Source: Phycisphaerae bacterium (GTDB taxonomy: Bacteria; Planctomycetota; Phycisphaerae; Tepidisphaerales; Tepidisphaeraceae). From it: DNA of 27,658 bases. Below are positions 20,794 to 27,658 of the stretch, in pieces. The notes below the pieces were generated by a model. It was not told where the DNA came from. It did not search any database and saw only the letters and a list, made by a program, of their open reading frames with translations. The position numbers and the translations under genes were made by a program. The stretch's first letter is position 1. Each line of letters begins with the position of its first letter. The stretch covers positions 1 through 27,658 of the forward strand of contig JAUJNJ010000082.1 of assembly GCA_030448225.1 (NCBI GenBank), given 5' to 3'.

Positions 20794-21723
20794 TTACGCC
20801 CGGTAGGCCGTCGGCTGGAAGCGCTTCGAGCGGGAGCCGCCGGCGAAGACCTCGCCGGCCCGCTGGATCGTGCGGACGTAGTTGTCGAATTCTTGCGAGT
20901 TGCGGATCCGCTGGAAGCCGGCCACGCCGACGACGCTGTACCAGTTCGGGTTCTTCGTCCACCCGGCCGGCCGCCTGCTCGACCGTGCATCGCACGCCGT
21001 TCTTGTTCAGGAAGGCCGCGGCGTCGGCGGCGGACTTCTGGTCGGGGTAGCTCTGGATGATCACGTAATTGAGGCCGATGCTGCGGCGCGAGTTCACGTC
21101 GACGATCGCGTTCGTCGTCGCGGCCGTCCCGGTCCGTACCGCCGCGATCGGGGCGGCGTCGCGGACGGCCGACGGGCGCGGCGGCCTCGGGCGTCGCCGC
21201 TGGGCGGTTGGCGATCGCGGCATCGGTGACGGCGGCCCCGCGGCGCGGCGGCGCCGGGGCCGACGTCGAGCACGCCGGCGTGGATCGGGCCGCGCTGCAA
21301 CTCTTCCGACGACACCGCCGCCAGCGACGCCGGCGCCCGCGCGCCCTGCCGGCCGGTCACGTAGGCCAGGCCGATCAGCACGAGGATCGAGAACCCGAGA
21401 CGACCGCCGTCGTGAAGCGCATGCGGACGGTCAGCTCCTGGTGGTCGCCGTCGAACCCGAAGTGGAACGCCGGGCGTCGCCGGCGGCCGCGGGGGCGGTC
21501 GGGTCGGCGATCGCGTGCGACAAGTCGGCCATCGACACCCGCGCGCCGCCGCCGTCGCCACCGGCACGCTCGGCTCGACGACGGCGAACCCCGGCGCGGT
21601 CGTCGCCCGCGGGCGCGCGACCAGAGCGCGGCACGCGCAGCAGCGGGCGGGCGCTGTCGTCGCCGGCGGCCTTGTCGTTGCGGATCACCTCGAAAGGGCG
21701 GGGGTGCGCTTGCTCTTGGCCAT
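20794..21723 (-). CDS. Bitopic membrane protein with C-terminal SPOR-like domain (frameshifted)
   Basis: The start ATG (21721-21723) has GAGG six bases upstream. The N-terminus MAKSKRTPALFEVIRNDKAA followed by GDDSARPLLRVPR is cytosolic. A single transmembrane segment follows, MRFTTAVV-GFSILVLIGLAYVTGR, then an Ala/Pro/Gly-rich extracytoplasmic linker. The C-terminal domain reads GLNYVIIQSYPDQKSAADAA, AFLNKNGVRCTVEQAAG, NWYSVVGVAGFQRI and EFDNYVRTIQRAGEVFAGGS. This is the SPOR pattern: a first strand of type YVIQ, a helix with A-A--FL, and a later GxF-R element. SPOR domains bind denuded peptidoglycan glycans at division sites in other bacteria, but that role is unproven in planctomycetes. 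It ends KRFQPTAYRA at TAA 20794-20796. About 309 codons with six or more shifts. Confidence 0.72.
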
Positions 21724-22077
21724 CCTTGACCTCGTTTTGTTCAGGGCGCACGGGCGCGGTCGCTCGTGCCGCGGGCGTGGCCCTGTATTCTCGGACGGTG
21801 CTCCGCACCGCCTGACCTCGATGTCGATCGTCAGCCCAAAGCATCCGATAGATCCACCAGGGCCCTCTCGTTCTGCCCGGGGCCCGGGCGGCGGACGCGG
21901 CGCGTAGGCTAAGTTTCACCTACGCCCGGTCAAGCCGATGTGCGACTGGGAAAAAGATATCGTAGGTTTCGATCGTGCGGGGAACGGACGGCGTGCCGCC
22001 AGGCCGCCGACCGACGTGCGAATGGCGGACGGACAGTTTCAGTCAACGAAGCAGCAGGAGCGGATGCGCGCCCGATC
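21724..22077. other. Divergent intergenic region between the SPOR gene and the hydrolase-like gene
   Basis: Apart from the dyad/promoter candidate at 21902-21933 I see no gene in these 354 bases. An AT-richer patch (GGGAAAAAGATATCGTAGG, about 21949-21967) may belong to a promoter for the plus-strand gene. GCAGCAGGAG (22051-22060) could serve as its ribosome binding site. Confidence 0.35.
21902..21933 (-). promoter_or_regulatory. Candidate promoter with an overlapping dyad, SPOR gene side
   Basis: On the minus strand TTGACC (21928-21933) and TAGCCT (21906-21911) are 16 bases apart. A perfect dyad GCGTAGG-N10-CCTACGC (21902-21908 and 21919-21925) covers the -10 and spacer, the expected place for a repressor operator. 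It lies about 180 bases upstream of the SPOR gene and 150 upstream of the divergent 22078 gene. Confidence 0.35.
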
Positions 22078-23206
22078 ATGAACCCGGTCCTGGGGCTCGC
22101 CGAGGCCGACGGCCCGTCGGCCGGCGGCGGCAAGCGGAAGAAGCGGTCGAAGTTGCCGCACTGGCTCGTCGAGGCCGTCACGCGCGGCTGGCGGCTGATG
22201 CGCTGGTGCGTGCGGTGCCTGTTCAGCAAGCTGCTCGCCCGCCGCCGCGCGGACCCGCGTCGAGGACGAGGGACGCCGATCGTGCGGGTTCTGCAAGGGC
22301 GTCGCCTACACGCCTGCTGTTCGCGCCGATCCTCGTCGCGCTGACGGCCGCTGCGTTCGTCTTCTCCGCCACGCACCCTGCCGCGGGCGACCGACGCCGA
22401 CCCGGCGACGGCGGGCCTGCACTACGACGCGGTCAGCTCGCCAGCGCCGACGGCGACCCGCCTCGGCGGGTGGATCGTGCCGGTCGTCGACGCGCGGCAG
22501 ATCGTCGAGCAGAAGGAGAAGCGCGCGGCAAGCTCCACCCGGCGGTCGTGCTCGTGCACGACTTCGGCCGCACGCCCCAGCAGATGCCGCCGTACCTCGC
22601 GCCGCTGCACGACGACGGCGTCGTCACGATGTCGGTCGCGCTCCGCGGGTCCGACCCCGACAGCCGCGTCGGCCAGACGTTCGGCCTGGCGCGCGAGGCC
22701 GCCGACGTCGCCGCCGCCGTCGAGGTGCGCCGCGCCGCCCGTTCGTCGACCCCGCCCGCGTCGCGGTCGTCGGCGTCGGCACCGGCGCGACCGCCGCCCT
22801 CCGCGCCGCCGCGGCCGACCTGACGATCCGCGTGATGGTGCTGATGGACCCGGCCCGCGACGCCGGCCGTCGCCCGCCGTCGCCCGCAGCGGGCCGGCCT
22901 GCGGTGGCCGCAGCCCGGTGGGCGTTCAGTGTCCGCATGGCGTCGACGCCGAGGAGATCGGCTTCACCACGTACAAGGCGATCCTCGCAGCCGCTTCGCC
23001 GTGGTGACGACCGGCGACAACGTCGAGCAGATGCGCCACACGCTCCGCGTCGGCCTCGACGAACACGACGGCGCCGAGGCCTCGGCGCGCGCGGTAGTCG
23101 CGAACGCCGGACCGATCCCGCCGCTCGTCGGCTTCGCAGATCGACGGCGACGACGTCGAGCCGCGAGGCTCGTCCGGCAACAGTGGCTGCCGATCTTCTT
23201 CGGTAG
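22078..23206 (+). CDS. Membrane-anchored alpha/beta-hydrolase-fold protein lacking the Ser nucleophile (frameshifted)
   Basis: The N-terminus MNPVLGLAEADGPSAGGGKR then KKRSKLPHWLVEAVTRGWRL is basic and cytosolic. It is followed by a hydrophobic segment, TPLLFAPILVALTAAAFVFS. The domain then reads LHPAVVLVHDFGRTPQQMPP and YLAPLHDDGVVTMSVALRGS, the HDFG loop and strand pattern of dienelactone-hydrolase-like alpha/beta hydrolases. At the nucleophile elbow it has DPARVAVVGVGTGATAALRA: GVGTG instead of GxSxG, so the Ser is Gly. Later parts include IRVMVLMDPARDAG, IGFTTYKAILAAA and TGDNVEQMRHTLRVGLDEHD. Six or more single-base shifts are needed. The end is uncertain; I place it near TAG 23204-23206 in the frame following WLPIFFG. 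Start choice: the ATG at 22078 heads the open frame. It may be catalytically dead or use another residue. Confidence 0.6.
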
Positions 23207-23621
23207 TGGCGGACTCGCGTCGCGGTTGCGCGCAGACGCGACACGCCGGTGCCGTCGGGCGAGTCGCCGCGCGCGTCGACCGCGACGCAGGCGTCGCCAC
23301 TACATGAATGCGTTTCGGGCGGAGGTTCCCGTCGGCAGAGACTCTGAGAGCACATCAACCTCAGGTGGAGCGTACGAAGCGCAGCGAGCGTCATCCCGAG
23401 GAGCGACAGCGACGAGGGGATCCCGGGGCGGAAGGAGGCTTCTCCCCACCCCGAGAGGGGTCGTCGCTACCGCTCGCCTCGGGATCACACGTTACGCTTG
23501 GAGTAGACGTGCGGCAAGACGCCCGACGGAGCCTCCCGGTGTGACTGCGGAGCGTCGTGCCTGATTAGCAGTCGTGCGTCGCCGTCCGCGCGAGAAACGC
23601 CGTTCGTAGTTCGGGCGTCCC
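23207..23621. other. Convergent intergenic region, repeat-bearing
   Basis: No gene is supported here. The plus-strand hydrolase-like ORF may end within its first part, since its final frame is unclear. The rest holds the palindromic element at 23391-23486 and short spurious ORFs. Confidence 0.4.
23391..23486. repeat. Imperfect inverted-repeat element between converging genes
   Basis: The left arm begins TCATCCCGAGGAGCGACAGC and continues GACGAG (23391-23416). It pairs with the right arm TCGTCGCTACCGCTCGCCTC plus GGGATCA (23461-23487) with a few mismatches and one-base gaps. The loop contains a second pairing, GGGGA...TCCCC. It has no ORF of its own and sits between the ends of the converging genes at 22078 and 25304. 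A TCATCCCGAGG core of this kind is, to my memory, a frequent dispersed repeat in several bacterial phyla. Confidence 0.7.
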
Positions 23622-25304
23622 TCACCCGAACGCCACGTCCGCCACGCGGTGGCGGGCGACGGCGGCGAGGAAGATCTCGGCGGCGGGCTTTTTGCCGTCC
23701 CAACTGTTCCAGACGATCACCCGCTGGCGATCGGCGGAGACGGCGACGACGCGTTCGGCGGCCGCCGGCGACGACGCGGGGGCCGCGGTGGGGCTGACGT
23801 ACAGCCCGACGAGGTCGTCGTCGAGGCCGACGCACTCGACCGGCCCGTCGGCGCAGGCGATCAGCAGGGCGCTGTCCGCCGAGCCACGGCAACGACCCGG
23901 CCGCCTTCACCCGCCCGGCGCGCGCTCGCGGGTAGTGATCGCGTCGGTCGCGCGGTCCATCGTGCCGATCGTCCCGTCCTCGTGGACGAGGATCAACTCG
24001 CGCTCCGCCGGCACGATCGCCACGACGTCGGCGGCGGACGCGCCGGCGGCGGCGGTCATCTCGTCGCCGTCGTCGTTCATCACGTAAATTTGGTTGCCGA
24101 CGCTGAACGCGACGCGGCCGGCGCGGAGGACGTGCAGGTTCCGCGGGCCCGCCGCCGCGCCGCCCGACGCGCCGCCCATCGAGACCGCGCCCATCGACAC
24201 CGCGCCGGCCGAGAACGCGGTGGTCGCCGCGACGCCGCGCGTCGCGATGCTCGCGGCCGACGTGGCGTTGCCCGTCGCCGTCGCGAAATGTTCGGCCGTG
24301 CGGTACGCGTCGATCGGGCCGGCGAAATTGCCCTCGCCCCACCGCACGATGCCGGCCTCGGCGTGGCTGGCGACGAACCCCAAGCCGCGGCCGAAGTAGA
24401 CGACGCGGTTGAACCCCAGCGGCGACGTGGTGCCCGGGTCGGCGTACGTCTCGACGGCGCCGAGGTCGTCGCGCGGCACGAGGAAGAACCCGCCCCGCGC
24501 GCCGACGAGCAGCACGGCCCGCCCGTTCACATCCGCCGGCTGAACGCTCCGCAGCGGGCCGAGCGCCGGGGGCAGTTCCATCAACTGCGGCTGGGGCGTG
24601 GGGTGCGAGAAGTCGATCCGCGCCAGGTGCGGCCCCGCCACGGCCCACAAGTCCTGCGTCGCACGCTCGCGCGTCGAGGCGAGCAGCAAGGTCTGCAAGA
24701 TGGCGCCGCGATCGGCGGGGCTGACGCGCTGCAGGACGTGGCCGGCCGACAAATCGGGCGACGCGTCGCGGATCGCCTGGAACTGCTTCAACAGTTCGCC
24801 CGCCCGCGCGAGGTGCTCGATCTGTCCGGCCGCGTGCTGCTCGGCCGCCGCCCGCTGCATCGACCGCAGGCGCTGCTGGCGGAGCGAGGGGCTCTCGGTC
24901 TCGACCTGGAACGGCGGCAGCGTCTCGACGCCGCACGAGAACGCCACCTGCCGCGCCGCCGCCGCCAGCGCCTCGGCGAGGCGCGACTTGCCCGCCTCCT
25001 CCAGCAGGTCCGCCGCCTGCGCCTCGCCGGCCACCCGTGCGGCCGCGGCGCGCAGCGCCGGCGCGAAGTGGGCGGCCACGTCGGCCTCGGCGGCGGCGGG
25101 GCGGTCGTGCAGCAGCACCTCGGCCAGCATCTGCCGCTCGGTCCGGTCCGGCAGCGCCCGCACGCTGCACGCGAACGCGCACCGCACGTCGTTGCCGTCG
25201 GCGGCGGCAAGGTCGGCGATCGTCCACCGCACGCGCAGCGGGCCCGGCCGCAACCGGACCTGGCCGTCGACCCGGCGGGCGAGTTCGTTGTCGAGCAACT
25301 GCAT
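23622..25304 (-). CDS. SPFH-like N-terminus joined to a beta-propeller-like C-terminus
   Basis: A protein of about 560 aa. The start is ATG 25304, with GGAGG nine bases upstream. Residues 1-200 read MQLLDNELARRVDGQVRLRP, then MLAEVLLHDRPAAAEADVAA, GKSRLAEALAAAARQVAFSC, GVETLPPFQVETESPSLRQQ and RLRSMQRAAAEQHAAGQIEH. The helical, Ala-rich part after a beta-rich start recalls SPFH/flotillin-type proteins. From residue 230 come at least six strand-rich repeats: NGRAVLLVGARGGFFLVPRD, NRVVYFGRGLGFVASHAEAG, GRVAFSVGNQIYVMNDDGD, ERELILVHEDGTIGTMDRAT, ALLIACADGPVECVGLDDDL and RVVAVSADRQRVIVWNSWDG. Their form suggests a beta-propeller. Two compensating single-base shifts near 23885-23915 interrupt the frame. 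The end is TGA 23622-23624. No signal peptide or membrane segment is visible. Domain names are inferences. Confidence 0.72.
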
Positions 25305-25651
25305 GATCAAGTGCCTCCAACCGCCGCCGGCCCGCGAACGGCGGGGGCGCGGACGTCGCCCAATGATAACGTCCAAGATCGCCCGTCATGGGTATAAAAG
25401 CGGCGGCGGCGTCGAAGGGTAACGTCGGAGGCTGGCGGGGGATCAGGTGAGCGACAATCAGCACGTGCGCACTGCCGGCCATCACTTGTGACGTTTTGCG
25501 CGGACGGCGAGCACGACGCGGAAGCGGGTGCGGGATACGCTTGGCCTGCCGTAGTCGAACGGTATCAGTCGAGAGTGTCCCGAGCGTTCCGCCACGTTCG
25601 TGCCTTCACGCTAGGACAGCAATAGCAGGATGGTTGCCCCGCAGAGAAGCG
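25305..25651. other. Gene-free stretch upstream of the SPFH-like gene
   Basis: No gene is supported in these 347 bases. On the minus strand TTATCATT (about 25361-25368), some 60 bases upstream of the ATG at 25304, could be a -10 region, but I find no matching -35. GC content begins to drop from about 25,500. Confidence 0.35.
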
Positions 25652-26065
25652 TCACCGCTCCATTTCCCTGTAGGACCAATAGGACCCGTAGAATTTGTCG
25701 TGGAGCATTTCCTCGTCTTCGCTCTTCGGGACCAGCGAGAGTCCGAGCCAGACCTTCTCGAAAACCCGCTCGCCATTGACCATCTCGGGAGGATCTGTCA
25801 CGCCGTCCACCAGGCTAAAGAAATGAAAGAAAGGGTAAGCCGCCGCGTCTTGCACGAGTTTGAGAAGGCCGGAGCGGGCGGCGTCGGTCAAACGCAGCGC
25901 TTGCAACGCTTCACACTCCGCTGGGGTCAACTCACCATTCGGCGGGTAGGTCACCCGGGGGACTGAGTTAGGATCGCCTACTTCGCGTAAGGCCAACGCT
26001 GCCGACTCCGCGATGCTCCGGTGGATCTCGACGAGCAGCGCAGTACGTGTGGCATTGCTTATCAT
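25652..26065 (-). CDS. Unrecognised 137-aa protein, intact
   Basis: This is one of the few intact genes of the window. ATG 26065 has GGAGA eight bases upstream. The N-terminal half is helical (MISNATRTALLVEIHRSIAE, SAALALREVGD), followed by TPAECEALQALRLTDAARSG then LLKLVQDAAAYPFFHFFSLV. The C-terminal half is aromatic and acidic: DGVTDPPEMVNGERVFEKVW, LGLSLVPKSEDEEMLHDKFY, GSYWSYREMER. There is no signal peptide or membrane segment, so it is probably cytosolic. The compact acidic C-terminus with many aromatics is reminiscent of immunity proteins, but I see no toxin gene nearby and this is only an impression. Base composition is about 58% GC by hand count of one stretch, lower than the 70% typical here. 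I cannot assign a family. Confidence 0.7.
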   Translation of the reverse strand: MISNATRTALLVEIHRSIAESAALALREVGDPNSVPRVTYPPNGELTPAECEALQALRLTDAARSGLLKLVQDAAAYPFFHFFSLVDGVTDPPEMVNGERVFEKVWLGLSLVPKSEDEEMLHDKFYGSYWSYREMER

Positions 26066-26160
26066 CGCATTCTCCGTTTCCGGCTAAATCCTGCGAGCGG
26101 TCAGCAGGTTCCATTCCCGAACGGCGGATTCCCACGTCCCGACTCAAGTTCGTTTCGCGG

Positions 26161-26400
26161 TTGAGCCGCGAGCTTTGGCAGGGGTATGCCCCGGGGCGCG
26201 TGGTGGCGTTCGCGTGTCTCCTGCGGATCGGGGATGGGTTCAGCGTCGATCCAACCATGCTACGACACGAGCTGGTACGTACGAACGACATGCCGATTTC
26301 GGCTGCTCGGATGTGTTCTCCGGGGAACCTGCCGTTCATCGTCTCGTATTACTATGTCGGGCAGGAAGTGATGCGAGAGAGGTTCCCGTCATGCCGTTGA
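26161..26400 (+). pseudogene. Possible remnant of a small metallopeptidase-like protein
   Basis: An open frame with coding-like codon positions reads LSRELWQGYAPGRVVAFACL, LRIGDGFSVDPTMLRHELVR and, after a polar stretch, NLPFIVSYYYVGQEVMRERF. The order small beta segment, LRHELV, then aromatic PF--SYYY resembles bacterial DUF4157-like/neutral-protease folds where LRHELxHxxQ is followed by such a helix. Here the second His of HExxH is absent (HELVRT), so it would be inactive or shifted. No start with a Shine-Dalgarno is visible; TTG at 26161 is the best internal choice. The stop overlaps the first codons of the next gene by ten bases. Confidence 0.3.
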
Positions 26401-27524
26401 ACGTATTGCAGCGCGACCCGCGCATGAAGGATTTGAAGACCGCGCTCCACGAGCGAAGCGCGCCGGCCGCGGAGGCGCTGATCGAGCGCGGGGCAAATGG
26501 CGACGTCCGCTGCTTCGCGTGCGGGCACCGGTGTCTCGTGAAGCCGGGGCGGGATGGCGTTTGTCGCGTGCGGTTCAACGAGGGGGGAAGGCTGCTCGTG
26601 CCGCACGGGTATGTGGGGGCGTTGGCGTGCGATCCGATCGAGAAGAAGCCGTTCTTCCACGTCATGCCCGGGTCCGACGCGCTGACGTTCGGCATGCTCG
26701 GGTGCGACTTCCACTGCGGCTACTGCCAGAACTGGGTCACGAGCCAGATGCTCCGCGACCCCGAGGCCGTTGCGCCGGCGAAGCTGACTACGCCGGAGCA
26801 ACTCGTGGAACTGGCCGTGCGGCACCGGGCGCCGGTGGTGGCGTCGAGCTACAACGAGCCGCTCATCACGAGCGAGTGGGCGGTCGACGTCTTCAAGGTC
26901 GCGAAGCGGCAGGGGCTGCGGTGCGCGTACATCTCCAACGGCAACGCGACGCCGCAGGTGCTGGACTTCATCCGTCCGCACGTCGACGCGTACAAGGTCG
27001 ACCTCAAGACGTTCAACGGCCGCAACTACCGCATGCTGGGCGGCGTGATGGAGAACGTGACCGACACGATCCGCATGCTGAAGGAGCGCGGCTTCTGGGT
27101 CGAGATCGTCACGCTCGTCGTCCCCGGCTTCAGCGACGACCCGGACGAGTCGAAGCGCATGGCCGACTTCATCGCGTCGGTCGACCCGCTCATGCCGTGG
27201 CACATGACGGCGTTCCACCCCGACTACAAGATGACCGATGGCTACCGCAGCACGACCGCCGACGACCTCATGCGAATCGTCGAGCACGGCCAGGCGGCGG
27301 GGCTGAAATACCTCTACCCGGGCAACCTGCCGGGCCGCGTGGGGGAGTGGGAGAACACCCGCTGCCACCACTGCAACGCGACGGTGATCCGCCGGCAGGG
27401 GTTCCTCGTTCTGGAGAACCGCGTCGGCCCCGACGGCGCGTGCCACAAGTGCGGCAAAACTCTCCCCGGCATCTGGGGCCCACCCTCCGGCCACGGCGAC
27501 GGGTGCGTTCGGCCGCTGATCTGA
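26391..27524 (+). CDS. amrS: AmmeMemoRadiSam system radical SAM enzyme
   Basis: An intact 377-aa radical SAM protein. The SAM/[4Fe-4S] motif is C105-x3-C109-x2-C112 (GCDFHCGYCQNW). An N-terminal Cys cluster, C41-x2-C44-x3-C48 (CFACGHRC), precedes it. SSYNEPLITSEWAVDVF, AYISNGNATPQVLDFIRPHV, DAYKVDLKTFN and the PWHMTAFHPDYKMTD strand are hallmarks of this family, which resembles pyruvate-formate-lyase activating enzymes. A C-terminal zinc ribbon has C325-x2-C328 and C351-x2-C354. The start ATG 26391 has GAGAGAGG seven bases upstream. In other genomes it is associated with Memo and AMMECR1 proteins; neither is in the window, which ends 134 bases later. Substrate and reaction are not known to me. 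A second ATG at 26424 is possible. Confidence 0.93.
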   Translation: MPLNVLQRDPRMKDLKTALHERSAPAAEALIERGANGDVRCFACGHRCLVKPGRDGVCRVRFNEGGRLLVPHGYVGALACDPIEKKPFFHVMPGSDALTFGMLGCDFHCGYCQNWVTSQMLRDPEAVAPAKLTTPEQLVELAVRHRAPVVASSYNEPLITSEWAVDVFKVAKRQGLRCAYISNGNATPQVLDFIRPHVDAYKVDLKTFNGRNYRMLGGVMENVTDTIRMLKERGFWVEIVTLVVPGFSDDPDESKRMADFIASVDPLMPWHMTAFHPDYKMTDGYRSTTADDLMRIVEHGQAAGLKYLYPGNLPGRVGEWENTRCHHCNATVIRRQGFLVLENRVGPDGACHKCGKTLPGIWGPPSGHGDGCVRPLI

Positions 27525-27570
27525 GCGAGGCCGGTGCGGGGGGGGGCGAGGAGGTGGTGGGGTAGTGGTG

Positions 27571-27658
<88 letters not shown>

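Noticed and set aside
23649..25397. 582-codon plus-strand open frame opposite the SPFH-like gene
   Set aside because: Shadow frame: the minus strand has the good ribosome binding site, repeat structure and natural stop.
26352..27494. 380-codon minus-strand open frame opposite amrS
   Set aside because: Complement of an unmistakable radical SAM coding sequence.

Overview
The window looks like a Planctomycetota chromosome fragment, probably class Phycisphaerae. The evidence is roughly 70% GC outside 25.5-26.4 kb, a very long SecA (about 1,295 codons) with large insertions, planctomycete-type ABC permease and partner families, a standalone bS21 gene and several intergenic palindromic repeats. 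The lineage is an inference from gene families, not from a marker search. The assembly is indel-rich. Many core genes (secA, rsfS, rpsU, recN, phoH, manA, rluB) are broken by single-base shifts that restore a conserved protein when the frame is changed. I read these as consensus errors and annotate each gene as one CDS over its full span. Coordinates of interior frame changes and of some ends are approximate.

Layout. 1-496 (-): 5' part of an unrecognised exported protein. 786-5101 (+): a 100-codon exported peptide directly upstream of secA, an arrangement like E. coli secM-secA, then a strong terminator. 5474-6378 (+): a membrane protein with a bL12-like tail. 6475-7019 (-): rsfS, closed by its own terminator. 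7507-12313 (-): an ABC exporter module of ATPase, large permease with a big soluble domain, and a membrane-anchored helical protein whose GTG start overlaps the permease stop. 12418-12588 (-): rpsU. 12810-13175 (+): a 4HBT thioesterase. 13616-15817 (-): recN and a MetG-beta/CsaA-like tRNA-binding protein, with a palindromic repeat between them. 15958-16203 (+): a small lipoprotein. 16290-17660 (-): a PIN-PhoH ATPase. 17908-20609 (+): manA, a palindromic element, a small membrane zinc-ribbon protein and rluB. 20794-21723 (-): a bitopic SPOR-domain protein. 22078-23206 (+): an alpha/beta-hydrolase-fold protein lacking the nucleophile serine. 23622-25304 (-): an SPFH-like/beta-propeller protein. 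25652-26065 (-): an unknown 137-aa protein. 26161-26400 (+): a possible metallopeptidase remnant. 26391-27524 (+): an AmmeMemoRadiSam-type radical SAM enzyme. The last ~90 bases are G and C homopolymers, most likely a contig-end artefact.

The main themes are protein export and the envelope (SecA with its leader peptide, ABC exporter, SPOR protein, lipoprotein), ribosome and RNA functions (RsfS, bS21, RluB, tRNA-binding protein, PhoH) and DNA repair (RecN). The strongest candidate for something undescribed is the secM-like exported peptide ahead of secA, which ends in Arg-Leu-Pro-Pro-Pro-Leu-Val. Next are the SPFH-like/beta-propeller protein, the alpha/beta-hydrolase with GVGTG in place of GxSxG, and at least four distinct intergenic palindrome or tandem-repeat families. 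I saw no CRISPR array, tRNA, rRNA or transposase.
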